This document shows positions 34,407-46,520 of a stretch of 64,000 bases of DNA, piece by piece (positions within the stretch are counted from its first letter, which is position 1; every line of letters starts with the position of its first letter). The DNA is taken from the NCBI GenBank assembly GCA_036346405.1, contig CM070546.1, positions 107,948,826 through 108,012,825 on the forward strand. The letters run 5' to 3'. The position numbers were made by a program, and so were the translations under genes. The stretch is from Phyllostachys edulis. Lineage: Eukaryota; Streptophyta; Magnoliopsida; Poales; Poaceae. The notes beneath the pieces are model-generated. The model saw nothing but the letters and a program-made list of their open reading frames with translations, did no database searches and was not told the DNA's origin.

Positions 34407-35219
34407 TGATGAGGATCTAATAATCCTCATTTAATTATTTATTTGTAATTCTTATTATAGATAATAATACCATCATATGGTTCTTGAGTATACCCCTTAA
34501 TGTTCATAAGGGAGAAGCTGGAGTCGTAAGACCTTCTACGACTACCTCATGGTCGTAAGTTCTTCTACGACCAGCCCATAGTCGTAAGTCCTTCCACGAC
34601 TACCTCATGGTCGTAAGTTCTTTTACGACCAGCCCATAGTCATAAGTCTTTCTATGACTACCTCATGGTTGTAAGTCTTTCTAAGACCACAATGTAGCCA
34701 TAAGTTTTTCTACGACCAGGTCAGCTACGACCATCCTATAATTAATTGAGCTTGTAGACAAGTAGGCACAATTTATTAGGGCATCTAAACAGTTAGTATA
34801 CACTGTTATTCTCTGGAATAATTGCACGATTAAACTCTCTACCCTGGTGATAACCGCCTGGCGATGTGAGGGAGTTACTACTCCAGCAATAATCTCTAGT
34901 AACTACTTCATCATCTGAAGCGTTGAGACGCCCTTTGGACCCGAAAAACCGCCACCTACTTCGAGCCCTATATAAAGGGCGGAATTAGCAGACGGCAGAA
35001 GAGAGGCAATCAGGAGCACATGATATTAGACTTGAGTCTTTCTCTTGATCTGTAACTTGCATACTCAATATAGCCACACAGGAGTAGGGTTGTTATTCTC
35101 TCCGAAGAAAGCCTGAACTTGTATAAAAATCTCTGTGTCATTCTCTCTGCATGATTTGAGTCTTGAAGACCCCCTGAATCAAACAATCATTACATAAGAT
35201 CGGTTCTAAAACACTAACA
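34407..35219 (+). repeat. 3' LTR of Tat element
   Basis: 813 bp, TGATGAGGATC to ACACTAACA, collinear with 21887-22728. Its hairpin array (34522-34730) has one unit fewer than the 5' LTR. TATA box at 34969. Confidence 0.93.
34522..34730 (+). repeat. Tandem hairpin array, seven units (3' LTR)
   Basis: Same 29-bp units as 22002-22233. The unit near 34639-34662 reads TAGTCATA...TATGACTA: both arms differ from the consensus and remain complementary to each other. Confidence 0.9.
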
Positions 35220-35224
35220 CTGTT

Positions 35225-35356
35225 GAAAACATTTGGCTGGTAGGTTGGCTCCAAAAACCATATGAGAGAGGATTAGAGAAAAATAGACCAAGCTACCCCT
35301 TATACAAATACTTCAATTGTATCTTGTAATGCTTGCTACGTAGATCACTAGACAGT
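35225..35356. other. Short Harbinger segment between two LTR insertions
   Basis: 132 bp with no gene. It joins 21886 (before the Tat element) to 45998 (after the solo LTR) once the flanking insertions and their target duplications are removed. Confidence 0.5.
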
Positions 35357-36356
35357 TGTGAGGACCCCCGAGTTATTCCCGTAAGACCGAGGCCTTCCTG
35401 GTCTTATGGGAATAACTCTAAGCCTTGAGTAAATGGATTCCAACTTAACTCCACCTAAGTGAGAGGCCCGACCGAAACTAGAGCCTCAGCGATCATGTGT
35501 GTTGTTCCTCTGCGAGCACTGCATGATGATCGGTTCTCCAACGGTCCAAGCACTACATTTAGTGAGTTAAAATGGAATTCATTACAGCGAGTATGAGATC
35601 ATGTTGGCTTCCAAGATCAGCGACCAACACGCTCATACTCTCATACAACGTTGATTACATCCATACAACTTCATACAATGACATAAAGAAAGACCTACAT
35701 CATAATAGTTCAAGTATACATTGATTACAAAAGGGCCGACCAGCCAATTTCAATTAAACACTTAGAGTGGCAATGAAAACAACATAAATAAACCAAAAGT
35801 TCAGCAAGGTATGCCCATAACCCATTGGCAACTGACTGGGGGTTAAATAATAGCACTACTCGGCAGTGTCCGCCTAAATCGACACTAACGAGCTCCTCAG
35901 GCTCATAGTCTTTCTCACCTGAATCATTGCAGCCAGGTTAAGTACAAAGTTGTACTCGCAAGTCTTACACAAAGATAAAATTAGTTATGTATAATGGTCA
36001 TTCAAAGGATAGCATTAGTGGCTTTAGTTTTGCAAAAAACGCAACAATTTTCAACCTACACATACTAGTTTATCAATTGCCGTTTTAAAAACAGATTTGA
36101 AGTAGAAGTAAATCATGTGATAAAGTAATACATTGATAAACAAATGAATCAACAAAACCAAAGTGGCAGCCCACTTTGATACACAAACATGCATGAACAC
36201 CCGTTCATGCCGAATACCAAGTTGTCCCTACAAATTTTAATTCAAAGTCTAACAATAGTAACTACCGAACTCAAGCGATCATCCATAACCGCGGACACGG
36301 CTATTCGAATAAATTTATCTCTACAGAGGTGCACTACTTTACCCACACGACTCAAT

Positions 36357-37931
36357 TGTTGGGGTACGGGTAGGCTACAATAGCAACAAATCAAAATTTT
36401 CTACTACGTAAACCAGGAACCCAAGCAAGTAGATGATCACAGATCGTTACCACCAGACGCGCAGAGCAGCGGAAGAAGAGTTGAAGCAGCATGATCCAAT
36501 GTAGAGAGCATCGATATAGTGGTCGTAGTCGATCGTCCAGCGTCGAGCACGTCGGTGCAATGGTTGTGGTTGATCGTCTCCTCCAGCGACCTCTGCAGTT
36601 CCTTATGAAGATCGCGGATCGTCCTCAAGCGCAACCGCAGTAGCACCTCTACGGTATCCACACGTCCAGAGAAGGAACAACCATACGCCGTTGTGCTAGC
36701 ACCAAGTCGCACGGCAGAGCTCTCAGGAAGATGGCGGCTAGGGTTTCGGTGGAACAACTCAACTCACGACTTTCATGTGTCTTGTCTGTTACGTTCACCC
36801 CTTCCCAACAGTCTCGTGCATCTCCTTATATAGTGCTCATGACAGATCCTATCCGAATACATTTGACGAATCATATCAGTACTAGTTTGTTCCAACCCAT
36901 TAAGTGTGTGACCCTGTAGGTTAATGCGTAATCGGTTGTGACTCGGAAACCCTTTCCGACCACGAGTCGTTAGCGGTTCCTAGCAGGATATAACGATTAC
37001 CGAATACAAATAAATTATATCAGACGAACTTTAATGCAATATGATCTACGACCAGGTCCTATCTTTATACGACCAGTTCGTAACTCCTTATTACCAGGTT
37101 TCGACCACTCTGTGATTACGTTCGACCAGTCTACGACCAGCTCGTATCTCCATACGACCAACCCGTAACTGATCAAACTAAGCGACCTACTCGTGTATTC
37201 TCTCTTTGCCTCACAATGTCTGGTTGAACTCCAGGTGAGATGTTGTGTCATCCATAGACTATTCAATACTTTCTCGATCGAGTGTCGGATAACTTCACAT
37301 GGTCGAAAACTTCGACCACTAGTGGCATGGCCATGCACTTACTTTATCCGACCACAACGAGGGGCCCAGAGACATCTCTTATGTTATGTTAGGAGGGGCA
37401 AATCCCATATCCGACCAGTCACATTCCTCTACATGTTTCAAAGCATACCCGAAAGCTACCTTTATAACTACCCAGTTACGAGTAGTGATTGGCAACCCCT
37501 AAGAGTGCTATTACACATGTAAGAAATTATGCTGATCTCAGGTCTAAGGATTATACATCATCATTGCTTAAGACCAACTAACGACACATAGAATCATAAC
37601 AATCTCAATAATGTCTCAAGCTGGGTCAATCCAACTCCATGTTCTCTAACATGTGTTCACATTATTGATTCGATATCCCTATATCCATGACCAGTGAAAC
37701 ATGGTCATCAATCAATACAATGTGCTGGTTGATAGAGTCAATAGTGTTCCGACCAAGGATACATTTAGAACGACATCATTCAAGTTAAAAGAGTTTCACC
37801 AACAAGTCACATACTTGTTAATCTTCATAACCAATGATTCAATCAAGGAACAAGATAACATATTATATAATATTATGAACATAATGAAATATAATCATCT
37901 ATATGATTGCCTCTAGGGCATATTTTCAACA
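36357..37931 (-). repeat. 3' LTR of Copia element 2
   Basis: TGTTGGGGTACGGGTAGGC to GGGCATATTTTCAACA, the inverse of the element 1 LTR. An inverted TATA box lies at 36826-36832. Confidence 0.92.
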
Positions 37932-37946
37932 GTCTCCCACTTGCAC
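37932..37946 (-). other. Polypurine tract of Copia element 2
   Basis: GTCTCCCACTTGCAC, the reverse complement of GTGCAAGTGGGAGAC, next to the LTR. Confidence 0.8.
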
Positions 37947-37951
37947 TAGAG

Positions 37952-38356
37952 TCAATCATTTAGGTATCTAATACCGATAGCTCTTGTGTGCGCCTCATGC
38001 TTTGGCTGTGTTAGAGGCTTTATCAATGGATCAGCAATATTTAAATACGTATGCACTTTGCATATCTTAATATCTCCTCTATTCACTAACTCGCGAATAA
38101 GATGATAACGCCTGAGTATATACTTGGACTTCTGATGAGATCTAGGCTCCTTAGCCTGAGCAATGGCTCCATTGTTGTCACAATAGAGATCCATTGGGCT
38201 CAAGGCACTCGGAACCACACCCAGCTCAGCAAGGAAATTCCTTATCCAAACACCTTCTTTCGCAGCTTCAGAAGCCGCAATGTATTCGGCCTCCATCGTA
38301 GAATCAGCAACCAATTCTTGCTTGGAACTCTTCCAGCTCACTGCTCCTCCATTCAA
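37952..38356 (-). pseudogene. RNase H C-terminal part, Copia element 2
   Basis: 134 residues ending in IRYLND-stop. Contains NGGAVSWKSSKQELVADSTM, AEYIAASEAAKEGVWIRNFL and MDLYCDNNGAIAQAKEPRSH, an uninterrupted Copia RNase H C-terminal half. The frame is separated from the RT frame by a short stop-containing gap at 38357-38374. Confidence 0.85.
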
Positions 38357-38374
38357 AATGAATACAAAACCAGA

Positions 38375-39259
38375 TTACGAATGATAATCATCTCTGTCGT
38401 TTTGGAAGCTTGCATCCGTGTAACCATTTACAATGAGCTCTTCATCACCGCCATAAACTAGGACTGCATCCTTAGTCCTTCTCAAGTACTTAAGAATGTT
38501 TTTCACAGCTGTCCAGTGACCTTCACCGGGATCAGCTTGGTATCTACTCGTAACACTTAGAGCATATGATACATCTGGTCGTGTACATAGCATGACATAC
38601 AAGATAGATCCAACAGCCGAAGCATATGAAATTCTACTCATTTTGTCTTGCTCATCAGTGGTCGTAGGACACTGACTCTTGCTAAGATTAATGCCATATG
38701 CCATGGGCAAGAAACCTTTCTTGGAATCTTGCATGTTGAACCGTTTCCACACTTTGTCTATGTACATATCCTTGCTTAATCCAATTAGCCTCTTAGATCT
38801 ATCTCTATAGATCTTTATACCAAGAATATATGCTGCATCTCCTAAATCTTTCATTGAGAAACTATTTCTTAATGAAGTTTTAACAGATTCAAGCATTGGA
38901 ATATCATTTCCAACCAGAAGTATGCCATCTACATACAAGATCAGAAACACAAGCTTGCTCCCACTAACCTTTTTGTAAACACAAGGTTCTTCTTCGTTCT
39001 TGATGAAGTCAAACCCTTTTACCACTTCATCAAAACGAATGTTCCAACTCCGAGATGCTTGCTTCAATCCATAGATGGATTTATTAAGCTTGCATACCTT
39101 TCTAGCTTCCTTTGGATCGACAAAACCCTCAGGTTGTGTCATGTACACATCCTCACTTAGGTTTCCATTAAGGAAAGCCGTTTTGACATCCATTTGCCAT
39201 ATCTCATAGTCGAAATATGCAGCAATAGTTAGAATGATCCGAATAGACTTAAGCATCAC
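38375..39259 (-). pseudogene. Reverse transcriptase, Copia element 2
   Basis: 294 open residues. WQMDVKTAFLNGNLSEDVYM, the GLKQASRSWNIRFDE block, then the catalytic box reading LYVDGILLVGND: the second of the two catalytic aspartates (YVDD in the family) is glycine (codon at 38933-38935). RNase H begins at its C-terminus with VYGGDEELIVNGYTDASFQ. Apart from this substitution the segment looks intact. Confidence 0.85.
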
Positions 39260-39270
39260 GACAGGAGAGA

Positions 39271-40361
39271 AGGTTTCATCATAATCAATACCTTGAATTT
39301 GTCTGAAACCCTTCGCAACCAGTCATGCGTTATGAATGTGAACATTTCCATCCATATCTATCTTTTTCTTAAAAATCTATTTGCATTCAATGGTCTTAAT
39401 ACCATCAGGTGCATCAACCAAGTTCCAAACTTGATTATCATGTATGGACTTTATTTCGGATCTCATGGCCTCATGCCATGACTCAGAATCTGGGTCCATC
39501 ATCGCTTCCGCATAAGTTTTAGGCTCATCATTATTCAACAATAATACGTCATGCCCATACCTTATAGGCAATTGATGTGGCCTTTTTGATCTACATAGGG
39601 CTGATGCCTCATCTACAGGTTCAACAACATTTTATTCATCCTGTAGAGGTTCAGTGGGAGTTGAAACACTTTCAGATGCTTCACGAATTTCTTCAAGTTG
39701 CACCTTGCTCCCATTGACTCCTTTAGAAAGAAACTCTTTCTCCAAGAAGACACCATTACGGGCAACAAACACTTTGTCATCAACCCGATTATAAAAATAA
39801 TATCCTTTAGTTTCCTTAGGATACCCCACAAAGAAGCACTTATCGGACTTGGGTGTGAGTTTGTCAGACGTCAAACGTTTAACATAGAATCACATCCCCA
39901 AATCTTTAGAAAAGACAAACTAGGACTCTTCCCAGTCCATATCTCATATGGTGTCTTATCTACTGATTTAGATGGTACCTTATTTAAAGTGAAAGCAGCA
40001 GTTTCTAGAGCGTAACCCCAAAAATACAATGGTAGATCGGATTGGCTCATCATTGACCGAACCATGTAAAACAAGGTCTGATTACGCCGCTCGATCACCC
40101 CATTCCATTGTGGAGTGCCAGGTGGTGTAAGCTGTAGAACAATTCCATATTGTTTCAAATGATCACCAAAATCATGGCTCAAAAATTCACCTCCATGATC
40201 AGATCGTAAAGATTTGATTGTCTGGCCAAGTTGATTCTGTACCTCATTCTGGAACTCCTTGAACTTTTCAAAGGATTTCGAATTGTGCCTCATTAAATAG
40301 ATATATCCATATCTACTATAGTCATCGATGAAAGTAATGAAGTACTAAAAACCACCTCTAG
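39271..40361 (-). pseudogene. Integrase (truncated) and RT start, Copia element 2
   Basis: On the minus strand from the truncation point: IKSLRSDHGGEFLSHDF (second catalytic aspartate), TPQWNGVIERRNQTL (glutamate), ETAAFTLNKVPSKSVDKTPY and GKSPSLSFLKIWGCD, then frame changes and TSDKLTPKSDKCFFVGYPKE, and MPIRYGHDVLLLNNDEPKTY leading to RT. The first catalytic aspartate lies beyond the break. At least three frame interruptions occur. Confidence 0.8.
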
Positions 40362-41430
40362 GTGAAATAATTATTCCATTTGGAGTTATTATGTGAAAGT
40401 TATGAAGATTTCAAACTCAGTTTTCAGAAAATTCCAATTTTAATTCAATTCGGTTACTGTTCATTCATTTTAATTATTTGGCCAAAATTTGCAGAGCAAT
40501 GGTGTGGATGAGGATTATATGGTTGGATAGAGAATATTAATATAAAGCCAAAATAACTTGGTTCAACTCATTTGGAGTTTTTATGAATTACTTATGCATT
40601 TTCAAGATTATCAGCATTTTCTATTGTAAAAATAATTGAATTAAGGATCATTTTACAAAATTATAATCTCTGCTATAGAGACATGTTTGAAACCAATTTT
40701 ATAATAAATTTCATTAAAAATGAAAATTACCAACACTGGTTTCACTCACTTAGGAGTTAAGATGAATTAGTTATGGATTTTTGAAGTTAATGGGATTTTT
40801 AGTGTGCAAATAATTCGTTTTCTGATTTTCTAAGGCATTTATTACTTTTCTTACCGAGAGGTTCTCTAGCCACAGTCGCTGACTGGCGGGACCTAGTGAA
40901 TAGTGGATTTTTCATTTAACTCAGATTTAAAACCCGTACTGACAAGTGGGACCCGATGTTAGTGACTCGGTCCACTTGCGCAACGGCCAGGCGCACGACG
41001 CTTAAGGACCTGGGCCCACACATCAGTCTCTCTACCGATTCACTTATCTCTCCCGTTTTCTGTGCACGGTGCCCACATGTAAGTGCCTCATTACACGGCT
41101 AAGACAGCCATTAAATGACTAAGCAATCATTAGCCATTAATGATCCAGATTTGGGGCCTAATTATGTCGCTACAGTCCTTGTCCGTGTATGACAATGGGG
41201 AACTCCCGTTCCACGCGATTACCCAGTGGCTCACCGTCGCTACGCGCCACGGCGGAGCCAGCCAAGGCCCTGGATAGCTGCGCAATATTGTTGCGCACAT
41301 TTTGGAAGTGGTTACAGCAGTTGAGGTGGACTGTGCTGGCGGCTAGCCGGAGAGGGGCGGAGCGAAAGCTACGGTCAAACGTCCAAACAGTAAGAGAGCT
41401 CCGCAACGTCCATTCAAGCAGGTGCCTCAG

Positions 41431-44400
41431 TGTAACATCCCAAAAATTTGGTCTGTTTTGAAGTTTTAAAAGAAAAATAAACATTTGAATTTTTCTGGTA
41501 AAGTTAAAAGCTTAAATGGAATTTTCAGAGTTTAAAAACAATTTAATATGAATAATGTCAACATCAACTATTATCAAAATTATTTTATTTGGATTCTATG
41601 TGCTTGAATATATTTTCTAGAATTTTTTCGAGTTTATTTGACATTTTCTAAGTTTTATTTGGATTTTCGGCTATTTTCTAAAAAGAAAAAGCTATTAAAA
41701 TCTCAGAAATAGTGTTGGACTGAAACCCAACTCCTATTCCTAAGCTGGCCCAACCTTCGCGGCCCACCTTCCGTCATGACAGCTTTCTCCTCCCCTTCGT
41801 CTTGTGCGTGCATGGCCCTTTATAGCCAATTGGCGTGTCATGCGCGACGCGTTCACCTCGGAGCTGCTTCCGCTGACGAATAGGACCCACCTGGCCACGT
41901 TGTCATCGTCTTCCTCGCAAACTCCTCTTTCCTTCCGTGTTCTTCGCGCGCCACCGTCGTCTCCGTCTGGGATTCTTCGCTCCCAAGGCTATTTAAGGCC
42001 CCAAGGACCGTTGTTCCTCACACCCCAAGTCGCACCGCCCCTAAACCCTAGCCTCATGTGCTCGAGTCGTCGCGTAGCGCCGTCGCTTTCACCTTCGTCT
42101 TCAGCTCTGGCTGAAGATTTTCGTCCTCATTGCCGCTGCTCCAGCGCTTCTCTTCGTCCGTGGAAGCCACTCTCGGGATCGCCTTGAGGTCCGCATCTCG
42201 ACACTACCCTTGCCTTCACCGGAGAGCCCCTCTCGCACCGTCGCTATCGAGCCCAAGATCTCGCTGCCACCTAAACTTCACCGCCGATCACTGCATAGGT
42301 CTCCGAGCACCAGTGAGCCCATCCCTGAGTTCCTCTTCGCACCCTCTACCTCGTCGTCACCTCTGTCGTCGTCGACAAGCCGCCGTTCGCCGGATCCCTT
42401 GGGACTCGAGTGCCACCAGCCCCGCCGACATCCACGCCAGCGCCAAGTCACCGCCACCTCAGCCCCAGTGCTTCCGTGTCACTCGCGTGGTAGCCACATC
42501 AGCGCCTACGCGGCCGGTCCTGATCCAACCCAAGAGCCCAGCTCGGTGAACTCAGTCCACCGTGAGCCGAGTCACTTCCAAGTGGGTCCCACCTGTTAGG
42601 TTGATTTCCTTTCGGCCGAAAAACCCTAGTGACATCAGTTGATGTCATAATCCGGGATTTTTTTTCAATAGAAAAATAATTCGGATTAATCCATTAATTC
42701 AAATTAGGGTTTTCTTTAGGGTTTCAAACTTCCAAAGCCCATATCTTTTGCATTCGAACTCCGATTGAGTCCATTAAAATTCCTAAATTCATCTAAATTC
42801 AAAATCTATTTATCTGAGATTTTTATTTAATTTTTGGAGTTTGTTTTGTCCATATTATTTATTTATTTTGGTTTATTTGCTTGTTTGCGAGTAGACGTTG
42901 ATACTTCGGGAAGCTTTGAGCAAGGAGGAGTATACCAAGATTAAGATCAATCCCAGAATTTATTCCAAGGCAAGTCGTAGTCCTTTGATCATATTGAACC
43001 TATGATTTCAAAAGTATATTGTTGTATACAACTGCATGCTATCTTTATATAAATTGTTTTGGGTTTAGTTATTACCTTTTGTCATTACATATTTGTATCA
43101 CCAACATGGGTATCGTACATATGCTTAGTTCAGCTTAGTTACGATGGGTTCATCATCACATGTATCATAATGATTAATCTTGACTTATTAATATATGGAA
43201 TCGTGGTGGTTAGCCACTACTGTGATTAAAATTTGTGTACCATGACAGGGTGTGTCATTGGTCTTGGTTAAACAAAATAGTTTTCACTCAGGCGAGTAGT
43301 TGGTGGATAGTGGTGGTGTTTCTACACGTCGTGGGTTTGTGGTATTTCTTGCCTGAGTAGCTTGTCAAGGACTTAATCTTGTGCGCCATTGAAATAGGCC
43401 TTTCGTACAATCACATACTTGATGGGACGGGACTAACCTAGTAGGTTGTTGAGTTTTGGATTTTGACTACTCAGGTAGTATTTGAGTGGAGGTGTGTATC
43501 CTTTTCTAAGGTCACATTGCGGGACGGTTCGCCGCATCCCTGTCCAATGTTGTACATCAACCACGATGAGGTTTTGGATGGCTGTAGATACAACGGGGGA
43601 GTCAATTGTTGAGATGAAACCTCTGAAAGGTTTTGTTATGATTGGTGATCGTTACACTGGTTATATCTTGTGGGTAAAGTGTTCAACCTCTGCAGAGTAT
43701 AAACTGATCTATTCGAATAGCAGTTTCCTCGGTTATGGACATGTCTGGGGATTTCACATGGGAGATAGAGTTTCTTATAAAATAAGTCGGAGTGTGAATG
43801 AGATGTTCACTTGATGAATATAATGTTTGTTTGGTGAACAGGTATTTCACTTGGTGGTTTGTGTTGATTGGTGAATAGGGGATTCACTTATCATCGGTTT
43901 GGTTGGGAAGTGAATGGGAAGTTCATTGATTGTTTTAAAGAAATTGTTTAATTATTTATTATTGTTTTCAACTACGCATTTCAATATATTTATTGTAAAT
44001 GTTACTTTATGCAAAAGAACCATATAGCAAACCTTTGTCAGGCCGTGCATGAATACTATTTGCATATATTTCCCTACGGCTTGCTGAGTGCTTTATGTAC
44101 TCACGGCTTATGCCTTTGTTGATCAGTTGAAGAATATCAAGCTGTTCAGAAGTTCTTTCAGAAGGAGGACTATGAAGGTTTTGTGGATTAGGATGCGTTC
44201 TCCACTCGATTGTCTGTGGGCATGTTGATTGGCCTTTTCAAGAGTTTCGTTCCACTACAAGAGTTTATTTATTTCTTTAGCTCTACGTGGCAAGTTAAGT
44301 AAACGTTGACCATAAGGTCTATTTATTATTATTATTTGTTACTTTGAGATCTTTTTAGTTAAATCGAATAAATGGATGGTATTTCATCCTTTGTTTTTAC

Positions 44401-44476
44401 GTGTGAGCTAGCTCTTGATCTGGGACTAGTTCGAGAATACGAGAGGGTTCCTGAGATGCATTTTCGGGTCCCGACA
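41431..44476 (+). mobile_element. Solo LTR, long Tekay-like Gypsy family
   Basis: TGTAACATCCCAAAAATTTGG to TTTTCGGGTCCCGACA, 3,046 bp. Flanks CTCAG (41426-41430) and CTGAG (44477-44481) agree at four of five bases, read as a mutated target duplication. AT-rich U3, a TATA-like site at 41989, a GC-rich leader (42000-42600) whose open frames I regard as non-coding, and U5 blocks CTCTGCAGAGTATAAACTGA and TGAGTGCTTTATGTACTCAC. Nested inside the solo LTR at 35357-45992, in opposite orientation. Confidence 0.8.
41989..41998 (+). promoter_or_regulatory. TATA-like element of the solo LTR
   Basis: CTATTTAAGG at the border between AT-rich U3 and the GC-rich leader, followed by ACACCCCAAG and CCTAAACCCTAGCC. 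A plausible LTR promoter; no expression evidence. Confidence 0.5.
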
Positions 44477-45997
44477 CTGAGTGTCTAGGGACTACTAGGA
44501 GGCTACCTAAAGCTCGCTAGGTGCTTGAGGAAGCTTGGAGTAGCTTGACGACGGCAATGGCTATGGCGGCGGTGTGGTTCAATGAGGAGAGAAAACCTTG
44601 AGCAACAAGAAGGAGGATGAAGCTTCGGAATCGCTTAAGGACCATAAGGGGATGCTAAAGGAGCAAGGAATCAAAGAATGCCTTACCGAATCAAAGTGGG
44701 AGATGAAGAGTTGCTTTACGGCCGAAAATGGTCCAATCCTCAATTCAACAAGATCCTATCGTGCATTAGTAAAATTGGTTGAGGGGTTTTGCTTAGAAGA
44801 ATCAAGCATGAAATGTGACACGCAAGGTTTAGGTTAATACCTCCCAGAGACGAAGATGGCTCGGGTGTGTCTTTCTGAGCATGCACTAGAGCTGAGAAAT
44901 GGCACGACGATGGCTAGTGAGCTACAAGCAATGACAGGGGCTGGCATTAGCCAAAATGGAGAAGGCATGGAACGTAGATAAGGAAGGAACCACCTAGTTG
45001 AAGCTTACTCAAGAATGGCGCCCAGGGAAGCTTCTCCTTCCTCAGCCACCGAGAGGAAAGATGGCGAAATGAGAGAGGGCAAGAGGGTATTATCCTCGGG
45101 CGATAACGGAGATGGGAGCGGCATGAAGCAGAGAAGCCCTGGGAATGGTCAGGAGAGGCGGTGGATTGACACCGTCGACGGAGTGTCGCAGGGCTCGACG
45201 GCCGCGTGGAGCTCAGCTCCTGTGCGTGCGCCAGCGAGAGGAGGGAGACGACTCCGACAAGTAGGCCCCAGCAGGCAGTGACACAAAGTAGCATGGACGC
45301 GAGCATGGCTCAGGTGCGGTTGATTGGTTCGGTCTGGACCGTTCGATCACGAATGGACGGCTCATATCTAATGGGGCGTTCGGACTGTCCGATCAGGCGA
45401 CCCATGTGGACCACACGATCTTGATCGGACGGTCGATCGTGTTTTGGTGTGTTTAGTTGATTTAGTTGAGTCAGCTCGCCCGGGTTGGACTCGAGTCTGA
45501 GTCTGGTCTGAGCCTGAGGAACAATGCCAGTTTGACTCGTTTTGAATTAAGCTGATTCTACTTTGACTGGGGTCTTAAAAATAGAAATAAATTTCCTAAA
45601 AATCTGAAATAAATTAGATTGGTTCCTGGTAAGGTCTAGTGTTCATAAAAATTCTTAAACCATATAGTACATGATATAATTTGCTCATTTTAAATTTAAA
45701 CTTAGAATAGGTCATTGTAGAGTGTTTAAATTTTCTGAGGGTTGAAACTAGTCCCATAAATTTGGTAAAAATTATATTAATTCTTGATAATTATTATAGT
45801 AATTGAATAAATTATCTACAGATGATGATCACAAGTTTTTGTTCCTGTTTCTATGGGAAGTTAAATTTTTAAGTGTAGGTTTAAAATTGTTTGAGATTTT
45901 TCGAGTGCAATAAATTATGCAAAAGTTCCAAAACATGATGCATGCTGATGAAATGCATACTAATTCTTATTTATTAAAATGGGAATGTGACAACAGT

Positions 45998-46520
45998 GAG
46001 CCCCAAAACAAGGAAATGTGCGTGTAAAATGGAGCAACATGCATAACAATCTCCTATTCATTGAGGAAATGTGCATTGCAAAATGGACTCGTACGTGCAA
46101 AATGGAGCAAACTCCACATGCAAAATGGAGCAACATGCATTACACAATGAGGAAATGTAGTGCAAAATGGACTCGTACATGCTACTCCTATTCAGGTCCG
46201 CCGGGTGGTTGATGCTACTAGAAAAAGATTTATACTACTGCTAGGAAAAGAAACTTGTGCAAAATCAGCCTAGACAATGCCGACTCGTTTCTCTCCAGAA
46301 ACGTACTCCAACTTTATTCAATTTTCATGGAATAACAAGGTACTTTCATATCATATAAGTGCACAAACGATAATTGAGTGCTATTACGTACAAGTATCCA
46401 AATGATAAATGAGTTTTAACAAAAGACCACAAAATATCACAAGTAGTGTGTCCATCATCCTGATTGAGCAATTACACTTGCAAGGTCATCACGGAAACTA
46501 TCCATGGATGTAGCACTCAT
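45998..46520. other. 3' flank of Harbinger transposase, short repeats
   Basis: Non-coding. 46010-46185 has several imperfect copies of GTGCAAAATGGAGCAACATGC and GTGCAAAATGGACTCGTAC. 46300-46520 shows nothing recognisable. Confidence 0.5.

Larger units (their letters stand above)
21887..35219 (+). mobile_element. Full-length Ty3/Gypsy element, Tat lineage
   Basis: A 13.3-kb LTR retrotransposon. LTRs of about 0.8 kb (TGACGAGG...CCGACA and TGATGAGG...CTAACA), exact target duplication CTGTT at 21882-21886 and 35220-35224, order gag-protease-RT-RNase H-integrase (Gypsy order), a second RNase H-like domain before integrase, and a 5.4-kb region after integrase holding an antisense gene. The second RNase H and the antisense 3' gene are marks of the Tat lineage (Grande, Cinful, RIRE2 group). 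Pol is inactive as sequenced: there are stops, frameshifts and substitutions at catalytic sites of RT and integrase. Confidence 0.92.
36357..40361 (-). mobile_element. Truncated Copia element 2 (BARE/RIRE1-like)
   Basis: Carries its 3' LTR (36357-37931), polypurine tract and the RNase H, RT and part of the integrase regions on the minus strand, then stops abruptly at 40361 inside integrase (matching about 13890 of element 1). Gag, protease, primer site and 5' LTR are missing, and no second copy of the left flank TCAAT (36352-36356) is found at 40362. The coding parts are better preserved than those of full-length element 1. Confidence 0.9.
35357..45992 (-). mobile_element. Tekay-like solo LTR with two nested insertions
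   Basis: Starts TGTGAGGACCCCCG and ends GGGAATGTGACA, so the minus strand reads TGTCACATTCCC...GGTCCTCACA. Exact target duplication ACAGT at 35352-35356 and 45993-45997, 10.6 kb apart. Without the truncated Copia (36357-40361) and the solo LTR (41431-44476) about 3.6 kb remains, a normal length for this family. The U5-side block CCGCGGACACGGCTATTCG (36290s) matches 1150-1170 of the solo LTR at 481-4689. 44482-45992 is AT-rich U3; open frames at 44598-44837 and 45015-45281 have no recognisable domain. Confidence 0.8.

Noticed and set aside
41804..42599. Serine/proline-rich open frames of 127-139 codons
   Set aside because: They lie in the GC-rich leader of a solo LTR, and equivalent regions in the related LTRs are not conserved as protein.
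44598..45281. Plus-strand frames of 79-88 codons
   Set aside because: Located in the U3 part of a minus-strand solo LTR, no domain.
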